A stretch of DNA of 15,756 nt from JBHJOF01 sp050330055 (GTDB lineage Bacteria; Pseudomonadota; Alphaproteobacteria; Kiloniellales; JAKSDN01): NCBI GenBank assembly GCA_050330055.1, contig JBHJOF010000323.1:1-15756 (forward strand), given 5' to 3'. The position numbers and the translations under genes were made by a program. Of this stretch, positions 7,097 through 13,726 are shown in pieces. Under the pieces are notes generated by a model. It searched no databases and was not told where the DNA came from. It was given only the letters and a program-made list of their open reading frames with translations. Every line of letters begins with the position of its first letter. Positions within the stretch are counted from its first letter, which is position 1.

Positions 7097-7974
7097 ACGG
7101 TCCTCGTGAAGAGGCCCGTGGGCCGGATCAGGAGCACGGCGGCGGCAATCAGATAGAGCACCGCCAATTCGACCTCGGGGAAGAACTGAATCCCCGCGGT
7201 GCGCACGAAGCTGACCAGGAGCGCACCGATGAGTGCGCCCTCGAGGCTGCCCAAGCCACCGATGACGACCACCACGAACGCGAGAACCAGGGACTCGATT
7301 CCCATGCCCAGCACCGCCGCCTGGCTGGGCACCACGATGGCTCCGCCAAGCCCGGCCATGAAGCAGCCCAGCGCGAAGGCCTGTACGTAAACCCACCTGA
7401 CGTTGAGGCCGAGGGCCGAGGCCATGCGCCTGTCCTGGGAGGTGGCCCGGAGCATGATCCCGAACCGCGTGCGGTAGATGAACGCCCAGAGGAAGGCCGC
7501 GGCGGCGACCCCAACGCCGATGACCGCAAGATTGTAGACGGGATAGCGCAGGCCCATGACGGCCATGGATCCCAGGGCGTCTATGACCTCGCCCGCCGTG
7601 AGCGGCATGCCGCCGAAGAGAAAGTGCATGACATCCTCGAGGATCAGCAGCAGGGCGAAGGTGGCCAGAAGCTGATACTCCTCGCGCCGCCTGTAGAGCG
7701 GCCTCAGTATGGTCGGCTCGATCACCGCGCCGACCACAGCCACGGCGGCCGCGCCCACCGGAAGGAGCAGAAAGAGCACCCAGACGGGAGCCCCAGCGGC
7801 GGCCGCGGCGCCGATCGACCAAGCGGTCACATAGGCGCCCAGCGCGTAGAGGCTGCCATGCGCCAGGTTGATGATCTGCATGACCCCGAAAATCAGGCTG
7901 AGGCCAGCGGCTATGAGGAAAAGTATGGAGGCGTAGAAGACCGAATTGAGAATCTGGATTACAAAGATATCCAT
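7093..7974 (-). CDS. livH: HAAT-family ABC importer permease, LivH type
   Basis: The product is 293 residues. ATG at 7974 is preceded by GGGGGGAGAAGAA, a strong ribosome binding site, so the longer open frame upstream is rejected. It contains the LivH hallmark AAGLSLIFGVMQIINLAHG (22-40), the contact loop FGIMLRATSQDRRMASALGL (171-190) and the C-terminal VIGGLGSLEGALIGALLV (237-254), in about eight membrane segments. It is the first of four tightly overlapping importer genes. The 270 bases between it and the upstream A-B gene hold no gene I can support, only GC-rich sequence including a 12-base self-palindrome AGCGCGCGCGCT at 8207-8218. That gap is large compared with the overlaps elsewhere, so a secondary promoter or RNA processing site there is possible but not visible. 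Confidence 0.92.
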   Translation of the reverse strand: MDIFVIQILNSVFYASILFLIAAGLSLIFGVMQIINLAHGSLYALGAYVTAWSIGAAAAAGAPVWVLFLLLPVGAAAVAVVGAVIEPTILRPLYRRREEYQLLATFALLLILEDVMHFLFGGMPLTAGEVIDALGSMAVMGLRYPVYNLAVIGVGVAAAAFLWAFIYRTRFGIMLRATSQDRRMASALGLNVRWVYVQAFALGCFMAGLGGAIVVPSQAAVLGMGIESLVLAFVVVVIGGLGSLEGALIGALLVSFVRTAGIQFFPEVELAVLYLIAAAVLLIRPTGLFTRTV

Positions 7975-8244
7975 TTCTTCTCCCCCCGACTTGTGAAGGT
8001 AGGATATCGGCGATTTCCTGGCAAGAAGATGGGCGCCTGCCCGCGCGCTCCGCTCCGGCTGCCCCGACAGACCCTGGCTGGCCGGCTGCGGAGGCCCCTG
8101 ACGCGCCCTGCGCCCCACGGCGGCGAAGGGAGGCGCGCCGCCATAGGATGCCCGGCCATAGCACCGTTTCCGTCACACCGGGCCGGCCCTGGCGCAGTGG
8201 CCATCAAGCGCGCGCGCTCAAGGGGCATCATGCGGACCTCTCCT

Positions 8245-10626
8245 CTACCCGGGCGGGCTCTGCTCGCCGACGTGAAAGCGCAGCAGCTTCGCCGACGGAT
8301 GCATCGTATTGCCATCGAGAAATATGGCTAGGACGACCGTATACTGCCCGGGCTGCAAGTTTTGCGGAAGCTCTATGACGAAACTCTCGTCTTTCTCCCA
8401 GCGCATCCTGTCGGACTCGAGCACCGTTCCGTCCGGTCCGATCAGGAGATAGCGGGAGACGACCAGCAGCCCGAACAGCCCGTGCGTCGTCTCGTGCGTC
8501 AAGGCTTGGCGCTCGACCCTGTAGTCGCGCCCGACCTTCACGGTGATGTCGGCATCCGCCTGCACGACGATTCTGTCCGCGCGCTGCGTCACCTCGCGGA
8601 TCACCGCACGCGGCGGGTGGACGTAGCGGTCGAACGTTCCGAAGCCCAGCGGATAGGTGGCTTCGCGCACCGCCTCCAGCACCACCGTGTCGGCTGTCCA
8701 TTGCTTCAGCCGGTAGGGGCCGTTGGTGACCAGGAGATGGCCGTCCGCTTCGCCGAATTCCCTGAGGGCCCGCCAGCGGAGCTGAGCCTGTTCCGCGCTC
8801 ACCAAGTCCCGAAGCGCTTCGGGACGATAGCGTTCCCGCTCGAAGGCGGCGATCAGGTCCAGCAAGCTCGCATGCAACGGCGGATCGCGAACCAGGTCCA
8901 GCCAGCTGATCCGCCGGCGCTCGGCTTCCTCTTGCGAGAAGGCGGCAAGGCCCCGGTCCGCCGCCTCTTCCATCAGCACCAGAAGGTGCCAGGGCAGCGC
9001 GCTCCAGGGCGGCGCCAGGGCCGAGACCTGATGGTCGTCGCCCGGCGCGTCCCTGAGGTAGACCTCGAGCACGGGCGTCTTCTGGACGATGTCGAAGCCG
9101 GGCGCGATGGTGTTGACCGTGCTTTCCACGCGAAGCGGCCTGAGCCCCGCCAGCCGGTCGCGCAGGCTGGCCCATGCTGCTTCGAGTCGCGGCTCGCCGC
9201 CCTTGCCGCCAAGGCCCGCCTCGCCCGCCCAGCGACTGGCGAAGACGAACGGATAGACGAGATCCGCCATCTCCATCTCGGTCCCGTCCTGAAACGGCGA
9301 GGCAAGGACCTCGTAGAGCACCTTCGCCGAGGCGAAGGTCCAGTCGCCCACCGGCCCAAGCGTCCGGCTGCCCGAACGCGGAAGGATCGCGTCGGCCGGC
9401 ACCTTGAGGCCGCCGGACTGACCGCGGATCACGCTGGCCTCGAAATGGACGCGGTTCGGAATCCAGCTGGCGTTGAAGGGAAAGGGGATCATCGCCGGAT
9501 CGCTGACCGCCAACCAGATCAGCCGTCCGGCGGCATCGCTGAAGCCGGCCACCGGATTCCAGGCTGCCTGAGCCCGGGCCCGCAGGCCAAGGTGCAGGCT
9601 GCCGTTCCACGGATAGGCCTTGAGCTTCACGGTGCGCAGGAAAACGGGAGAGTTGAGCCCGCTGTGCGAGTCATAGGCGACGTTCTCGACGCCTTCCGTG
9701 AAGGTGCGGTTGGTATATTCTTCCTTCACCGAGTAGCCGACCACCAGGCGCTCGCAATCGCCGGTCAGGGCAGCGACCAGGCGCCGCTCCAGGTCTGCCC
9801 GCTCCGCCAGATCGCGCACCTCGCCGCGCATCAATCGCGCGTAGGTTCGGTCGATTTCGTCAGTCTCCGAGCGAAGCTCGTCGGCGGGCGGCCGGGCCAG
9901 CAGCCGTCGGGCCTGGAACCAGCCTTCCTTCTCCCACGGGGGCCCCAGCCCGTCGTTCAGCGGGGCGCCGGCCTCGGCGATCAAGCGGTCCGCCGGAACC
10001 TCGTGCAGGGTGACCTCTGCGTCCTCGCCGCCAAGCGCCCAACGCGCGCGCGCGACGGCCTGCGCGATCGGGCCCTCGGCATGGACCTTCAGGGACGCCG
10101 AAACCCCGCCATCGCCAGCATCAAGACTGCGTCTCACCTCCTCGACCCGATCCAGGTGATGGAGGTAGTCGGCGTGATAGGGGGTTACCGGATAGGGGTG
10201 GAAGACGAAGCCTGCCGTATCCGCTTCGCGGAGCGCACCAAGGATGGAGCGCGCAGCGGCACAGCGACCTTCGGATGACGCCAGGGAGGCGGCGGCACGA
10301 TCGAGGGTGAGAACGAGAAACGATCCCAGCGACGTAACCGGCGCCAAGTGGTCCGGGATGTCGCCTTCGAACAGCGGCGCCTCTCCGACGTAGGCATGCA
10401 GCGTGCCCTCGCCGAGCCGCCTGGCCGCGGTCGCCGGATCCACGGCCTCGATGCTTATCTCGTCAGGGTAGTACGAGGGATAGTGGCCGATTGAATGACC
10501 GGCCACGGCCGCCGCGCCGCCGCCAGCGCAGAGGGCCGCGGCCAAGGCTGCCCGACAGGCGCAATGGAGCAGCCATCGCGTCAAGGAGCGTCGCTGCGCG
10601 CCCAGGCCCGGACAACCGAACCCCAA
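8245..10626 (-). CDS. Large exported two-module (A-B) protein with family-5 binding-protein-like motifs
   Basis: The product is up to 793 residues. No ATG fits the start. TTG at 10626 has a weak AGGTAGG about 6 bases upstream; TTG at 10584 would give a neater signal peptide (TRWLLHCACRAALAAAL...) ending near AVAG before HS. Residues about 45-393 form module A, matching the separate protein at 3330-4469. Residues about 407-790 form module B, matching the C-terminal third of the membrane protein at 125-2902. Module B holds SPFQDGT-ME-ADLVYPF (443-460) and LVTNGPYRLKQW (632-643), then a REATYPLG block. These resemble the F-H-D-G-T/A-D-V and G-P-Y/W/RNP-Y signatures of Dpp/Opp-type (SBP family 5) binding proteins. 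The end (about 725-785) looks like a beta-sandwich, with RYLLIGPDGTVLES and GQYTVVLAIFLDGNTM. It sits between livK and livH, so an auxiliary receptor or processing role in the importer is likely; the ligand is unknown. The family-5 link is motif-level inference. Confidence 0.85.
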   Translation of the reverse strand: MGFGCPGLGAQRRSLTRWLLHCACRAALAAALCAGGGAAAVAGHSIGHYPSYYPDEISIEAVDPATAARRLGEGTLHAYVGEAPLFEGDIPDHLAPVTSLGSFLVLTLDRAAASLASSEGRCAAARSILGALREADTAGFVFHPYPVTPYHADYLHHLDRVEEVRRSLDAGDGGVSASLKVHAEGPIAQAVARARWALGGEDAEVTLHEVPADRLIAEAGAPLNDGLGPPWEKEGWFQARRLLARPPADELRSETDEIDRTYARLMRGEVRDLAERADLERRLVAALTGDCERLVVGYSVKEEYTNRTFTEGVENVAYDSHSGLNSPVFLRTVKLKAYPWNGSLHLGLRARAQAAWNPVAGFSDAAGRLIWLAVSDPAMIPFPFNASWIPNRVHFEASVIRGQSGGLKVPADAILPRSGSRTLGPVGDWTFASAKVLYEVLASPFQDGTEMEMADLVYPFVFASRWAGEAGLGGKGGEPRLEAAWASLRDRLAGLRPLRVESTVNTIAPGFDIVQKTPVLEVYLRDAPGDDHQVSALAPPWSALPWHLLVLMEEAADRGLAAFSQEEAERRRISWLDLVRDPPLHASLLDLIAAFERERYRPEALRDLVSAEQAQLRWRALREFGEADGHLLVTNGPYRLKQWTADTVVLEAVREATYPLGFGTFDRYVHPPRAVIREVTQRADRIVVQADADITVKVGRDYRVERQALTHETTHGLFGLLVVSRYLLIGPDGTVLESDRMRWEKDESFVIELPQNLQPGQYTVVLAIFLDGNTMHPSAKLLRFHVGEQSPPG

Positions 10627-10681
10627 CGCCCGCCTACCTTGGCCCCGGTCCGTCTTCAGAGTCTTCTGTCCGCGCGGAGGT

Positions 10682-10714
10682 GGAGCGGCCGCGCCGATGG
10701 GGAACGGCCGCTCC
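10682..10714 (-). terminator. Intercistronic hairpin downstream of livK (attenuating or stabilising)
   Basis: A perfect 10-base inverted repeat (10682-10691 GGAGCGGCCG with 10705-10714 CGGCCGCTCC) leaves a 13-nt loop. It lies 16 bases beyond the livK stop, in the 104-base gap before the A-B gene. No T-tract follows on the minus strand, so it is not a classical terminator. It more likely causes partial attenuation or protects the 3' end of the livK message, a common arrangement where the binding protein is needed in excess. Confidence 0.55.
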
Positions 10715-10730
10715 GTCCTGCCTGGATTGC

Positions 10731-12134
10731 TCAGGCTTGCGGCCAGGTGGTCTTCAGCCAGTTGGCCGCCGCCGTAGACTCGTCATGCGTCGTTCCGGGC
10801 TTCGGCCAGTTGGGCGGGGCCGTGATGTCCCGGATGGGGATCGACAGGATCGAACTCGGATTCCAGATCGGGAAATCATACTGAGGATCGTTCATGGTGA
10901 GCCCGATAACGGAGTCCTTGTAGCCTTGGTGATTGTCGGGCCGGATGTAGAGGTAGCCGGCCGGCGTATCGATCCCCATGCCCTCGAGCTGGCTGATGAT
11001 GACGTCGTCCTCCGGCCATCCGCCCACCAGCAGGTTAGCCTTCTCGACGGCCGCTTTGAGCGCGTAGAGCGCCGCATAGGCGCCATCGGCCTCGAAGCTG
11101 GGATACTCGTTCCAGCGCTTGTAGAAACGCTCGATGAACCCATCGTTGATCGGCCAGCGTCCCTTGCTCGGATGGAGGAAAAAGTAGTTGGCGTGGACGC
11201 CGGCCAGCACACCTTCGGGATGATCCTTGCCGATGGCATGCGGCGCGCCGCCGAAGGCAAGCGTGGTGGCCACCTTCATCTTGTCGAACAGGCCGTAGCG
11301 GAGGGCCTGCTTGTAGAACGCCACGTAGTCTCCTCCCCACAGGCCGCAGATCAGGATATCTGGGGCGTCGGAAAGCAGCTTGGTGATATGCGGCGTGAAG
11401 TCGGTCGTGAACAGCTTGGGCCAAGCCTCGGAGACCGACTCCGCTCCGGGAACCATGCTCTGGTAGGCCAGCAAGAAGTGCTCGTGGACGTTCCGGCCAT
11501 AGCTGTAGTCCGGCTGGATGGAGCCGACCTTCTTGGCCTCGGGCCAGAAGTGGGCGGCGCCGGCGGCGGAGGTTATGCCGTCCGCCGACTGGATGTTGGT
11601 CACCCGGAAGACGTAGTGCGGCTCCGGTACCGCCTTGTCGAACAGGAAATCGGTGCATCCGTCGTTGAACAGCGTCAGGATGCCGAGCTCCTCGGCCACT
11701 GGGCCCAGCGCCGGCGTATTGCCGCTGGAGATGACGCCCGTGAACAGGTCAATGTTCTCCTGCAGCTTCATGCGCCGGAGTTCCTTGACATTGGCGTCGG
11801 TGCCGGCGGCTTCGTCGGCGACGATCGTCTCGATCTTGCGCTTGCCCAGAAGCCCGCCTTCGGCGTTGATCTCCTCGGCCGCCAGGATATGTCCCTTTCG
11901 ACCGGGCTCACCCAAGAGGTTGGCCGGGCCCGTCATGAAGGTGATATGACCGGTCAGGAATGGCTTGTCCGGGATATTGCCCTTGAACTGGGTCGCGGCC
12001 CCCGCCGGGCGCGGTCCCGCGAAGTAGGTGGCGGTGCCCGCTGTGGACGCGAGGCCTGCAGCCCCCAAGGTCACGCCTACTCCGTTCAGGAATTCGCGGC
12101 GGCTGACCTGGTTATCCTCATCCTGTCCCTTCAT
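10731..12134 (-). CDS. livK: Tat-exported periplasmic binding protein, LivK/Peripla_BP_6 type
   Basis: The product is 467 residues, longer than the usual 370-400. ATG at 12134 has GGGAGG about 6 bases upstream; the open frame running up to 12749 is not used. Residues 11-16 SRREFL followed by a mild hydrophobic run (GVGVTLGAAGLASTAG) form a twin-arginine signal, so export of a folded protein is expected. The mature part shows the type-I binding-protein course: opening strand GHITFMTGPANLLGEPGRKG (62-81), AEEINAEGGLLGK (86-98), TGVISSGNTPALGPVAEELG (132-151), D-YSYGRNVHEHF (209-220), DFTPHITKLLSDAPDIL (245-261) and FEADGAYAALYALKAAVEKA (347-366). Tat export is known for some LivK relatives and can indicate a cofactor or early folding. 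It is first in the operon, behind a good promoter. The ligand is not deducible. Confidence 0.9.
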   Translation of the reverse strand: MKGQDEDNQVSRREFLNGVGVTLGAAGLASTAGTATYFAGPRPAGAATQFKGNIPDKPFLTGHITFMTGPANLLGEPGRKGHILAAEEINAEGGLLGKRKIETIVADEAAGTDANVKELRRMKLQENIDLFTGVISSGNTPALGPVAEELGILTLFNDGCTDFLFDKAVPEPHYVFRVTNIQSADGITSAAGAAHFWPEAKKVGSIQPDYSYGRNVHEHFLLAYQSMVPGAESVSEAWPKLFTTDFTPHITKLLSDAPDILICGLWGGDYVAFYKQALRYGLFDKMKVATTLAFGGAPHAIGKDHPEGVLAGVHANYFFLHPSKGRWPINDGFIERFYKRWNEYPSFEADGAYAALYALKAAVEKANLLVGGWPEDDVIISQLEGMGIDTPAGYLYIRPDNHQGYKDSVIGLTMNDPQYDFPIWNPSSILSIPIRDITAPPNWPKPGTTHDESTAAANWLKTTWPQA

Positions 12135-12208
12135 GATTGCCTCCCTCGGCAGATCTGGTTGGTGCGAGCCCCTGTTCGAGGACGAGAAGCTTCCGTCTGA
12201 GGGCAATC
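12135..12208 (-). promoter_or_regulatory. Leader stem that can bury the livK ribosome binding site
   Basis: In the minus-strand message GATTGCC-CTC (12208 down to 12199) can pair with GAG-GGA-GGCAATC (12147 down to 12135). This gives 7 plus 3 base pairs with a GGA bulge, ending directly at the livK ATG. The GGGAGG ribosome binding site lies within this arm, so folding would hide it. A smaller helix (GACG with CGTC, 12197-12181) fits inside the loop. It could serve translational control; no ligand or partner is indicated. Confidence 0.4.
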
Positions 12209-12269
12209 CACCGCGGAAGAGGCCGGGTACAGCACGAAGGATCAAGCAATCGATTAGGGCGGCCGCGCC

Positions 12270-12294
12270 GCCGTCGCCCGAACTTGGCGACGGC
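12270..12294 (-). repeat. Perfect 9-base inverted repeat in the livK leader
   Basis: GCCGTCGCC (12270-12278) and GGCGACGGC (12286-12294) are exact inverted copies with a 7-base spacer. In RNA this would form a strong hairpin midway along the predicted livK leader; in DNA it could be an operator for a dimeric regulator. No T-run follows on either strand, so simple termination is unlikely. Confidence 0.5.
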
Positions 12295-12415
12295 ATCTCT
12301 GAGATCTTTCGGCGCGGCGCCAAGGAATTTCCACAACCACAAGACCCGGCGTCGGGTTCCGCACCTGCCCGTCGGCTAAGGAAGCTCTTGTCCTCACGTT
12401 TCGCACTGAGCGGGC

Positions 12416-12445
12416 AGTGTAACGCCCCGGGTCCGGCAATGTCAA
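12416..12445 (-). promoter_or_regulatory. Sigma70-like promoter for the livK/ABC operon
   Basis: On the minus strand TTGACA (12445-12440, full -35 match) is followed after 18 bases by TACACT (12421-12416, four of six -10 matches). The predicted start lies near 12409, giving a leader of about 275 nt before the livK ATG. This is the best promoter-like pair I see in the divergent region. It is assigned by eye only. Confidence 0.55.
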
Positions 12446-12476
12446 AAGGTGACCTCTTCCGGCCGAAGCGCGGCGA

Positions 12477-12505
12477 TTGACGCTGTCGGCGCCACGGCCT
12501 ACCGT
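12477..12505 (+). promoter_or_regulatory. Weak sigma70-like promoter candidate for the TRAP genes
   Basis: TTGACG (12477-12482, five of six -35 matches) is followed after 17 bases by TACCGT (12500-12505, three of six -10 matches). The resulting leader would be roughly 115 nt. The -10 is poor, so activation by a regulator would be expected, or the real promoter lies elsewhere in the gap. Confidence 0.3.
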
Positions 12506-12627
12506 AGAAGTCGCCGGTTTCAGCCGATGCTTGCACGGAAGTTGTTGCCGGCGCCCAGAAAAATCGGACCGGGATCGGCGGCGCCCGCGTCGTCGATGAA
12601 CGAAAGGCAATCAAGGGAGGCCGTGCC

Positions 12628-13650
12628 ATGCTCAAGTATGCGCTCACCGCACTCTTCGCCGGCCTGATCGCGACTTCAGGCACCTCTGCGTGGTCCCAGG
12701 TCAAGGAGCTTCCCTGGGGAACCTCGGCTGTCGGATCGGCCGGGCACAAGGCGCTGGTCGCCCTGGCCGACGTGCTGAACCGCGAGATGCCGGACTACCG
12801 CGTCACCGTGCAGCCCACGGCGGGGGCGATCGTGACCGTCAAGGGTTACGCGATGGGCGAGTTCGAGGGCTACTACGGCGCCGACGTCGCCTTCTTCGAG
12901 CTCGCGAACGACTCCAACCGCTTCAAGGGCTTCAAGGCAAGCATGAAGCGCCAGCCGGTGCAGTCCTTCTGGGCCTTCACGCTGGAGGTCGGCACGGCCA
13001 TCCATCCGCGCGACAAGGACAGCATAAGGACCTGGAGCGATCTGTCCGGCAAGCGCGTGTTCACGGGGCCGCTGCCCTGGGACGTGCGGGCCCATCTCGA
13101 GCGCGCCTACGGCGCGCTGGGCGTGAACCACGAGTACGTCCAGGTCGATACCTCGGCGGCCGGATCGATGCTCGATTCCGGCGGCATCGACGCTTTCATC
13201 ATCTATTCGAGCGCCGAATCGTCCACGGCGCCCTGGATCACCGAGGCGTCGCTGGCGGCCGATTGGGCCGCACTGAATCCGAGCGCCGAAGAGGTGGCCG
13301 CCCTCGAGAACGGCGGCTTCTCCGTGATCGAGGTCCAGCCCGACGTGTTCCGCAAGGACGTACACGCCGACAAGGTGGTCCTGTCACCGTTCTTCTACGG
13401 CTTCCACGTCGGGCTCGAGGTGCCCGAGGATGACCTCTACAGGATGTTGACGGTGATCGAGGAGCACGCGGCCGATCTGGCCAAGACCGACGCGAGCTTC
13501 CAGCAGATCGCCACGGACATGGCCGGCATGCAGCGCAGAGGCGTCGCGGCATCGGTGGAGTTCGTCCCGATCCATCCAGGCCTCGCAAGGTACATGCGCG
13601 AGAAGGGCGTCTGGGATCCGAAGTGGGACGCCAGGATCGCGCAGGACTAG
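12628..13650 (+). CDS. TAXI-family TRAP transporter periplasmic binding protein
   Basis: The product is 340 residues. ATG at 12628 follows AGGGAGG at 7 bases. Residues 1-23 form a signal peptide (LKYALTALFAGLIATSG...AWS before Q). The mature start LPWGTSAVGSAGHK (28-41) is the glycine-rich opening strand of TAXI proteins, normally 'tGs.gGtyy.lg'. It is followed by a VTVQPTAGAIVTVKGYAMGEFEGYY block in place of the usual 'sgGSveNl..l..Gead'. LSGKRVFTGPLPWDVRAHLERAYGALG (139-165) corresponds to the 'LkGkrv.vG.pgSGt...a...L...G' segment. The protein captures a small, usually carboxylate-type solute and delivers it to the sodium- or proton-driven permease encoded next. It is somewhat divergent from textbook TAXI sequences, so the ligand class is uncertain. 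Confidence 0.85.
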   Translation: MLKYALTALFAGLIATSGTSAWSQVKELPWGTSAVGSAGHKALVALADVLNREMPDYRVTVQPTAGAIVTVKGYAMGEFEGYYGADVAFFELANDSNRFKGFKASMKRQPVQSFWAFTLEVGTAIHPRDKDSIRTWSDLSGKRVFTGPLPWDVRAHLERAYGALGVNHEYVQVDTSAAGSMLDSGGIDAFIIYSSAESSTAPWITEASLAADWAALNPSAEEVAALENGGFSVIEVQPDVFRKDVHADKVVLSPFFYGFHVGLEVPEDDLYRMLTVIEEHAADLAKTDASFQQIATDMAGMQRRGVAASVEFVPIHPGLARYMREKGVWDPKWDARIAQD

Positions 13651-13672
13651 GCCAGGCCGCCGCAGCCGACCG

Positions 13673-13700
13673 GGGACCGGCCCGTCCGCGCGCCGGTCCC
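13673..13700 (+). terminator. Intercistronic hairpin between TAXI binding protein and permease genes
   Basis: GGGACCGGC (13673-13681) and GCCGGTCCC (13692-13700) are perfect inverted copies around a 10-base loop, 22 bases after the binding-protein stop and 26 before the permease ATG. No T-run follows, so read-through is expected. The likely role is to lower permease expression or stabilise the upstream message, matching the hairpin after livK at 10682-10714. Confidence 0.55.
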
Positions 13701-13726
13701 GGGCTGGCTTCGGGAACCCGCCGGGC

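Larger units (their letters stand above)
12135..12627. other. Divergent intergenic control region between the ABC and TRAP loci
   Basis: This 493-base gap separates the livK start from the TAXI start. It holds the minus promoter at 12416-12445, the leader structures at 12135-12208 and 12270-12294, a small ACCCG-GCGT-CGGGT hairpin near 12344-12357, and a weaker plus-strand promoter candidate at 12477-12505. Several open frames cross it, but none has a ribosome binding site or protein-like composition. The two promoters lie about 30 bases apart back to back, so a shared regulator could bind between them. Confidence 0.6.

Noticed and set aside
7097..8176. In-frame N-terminal extension of livM giving a 716-residue protein
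   Set aside because: The extension overlies livH in another frame, has shadow-type Arg/Gly-rich composition, and the ATGA-coupled ATG at 7096 gives a normal 356-residue LivM.
8207..8218. 12-base palindrome AGCGCGCGCGCT between livH and the A-B gene as an operator
   Set aside because: Simple alternating GC in GC-rich DNA, with no flanking symmetry or promoter nearby; only noted in passing.
8362..10278. Long plus-strand open frame (638 codons) opposite the A-B gene
   Set aside because: Low-complexity Arg/Gly/Gln/Asp-rich product with no domain pattern, antisense to a gene with clear paralogy; typical of GC-rich DNA.
10682..10714. Rho-independent terminator ending the livK transcript
   Set aside because: Strong stem but no T-tract; kept only as an attenuating or stabilising hairpin.
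10491..12200. Long plus-strand open frame (569 codons) opposite livK
   Set aside because: Antisense shadow of a well-supported binding protein with a Tat signal; no recognisable motif or ribosome binding site.
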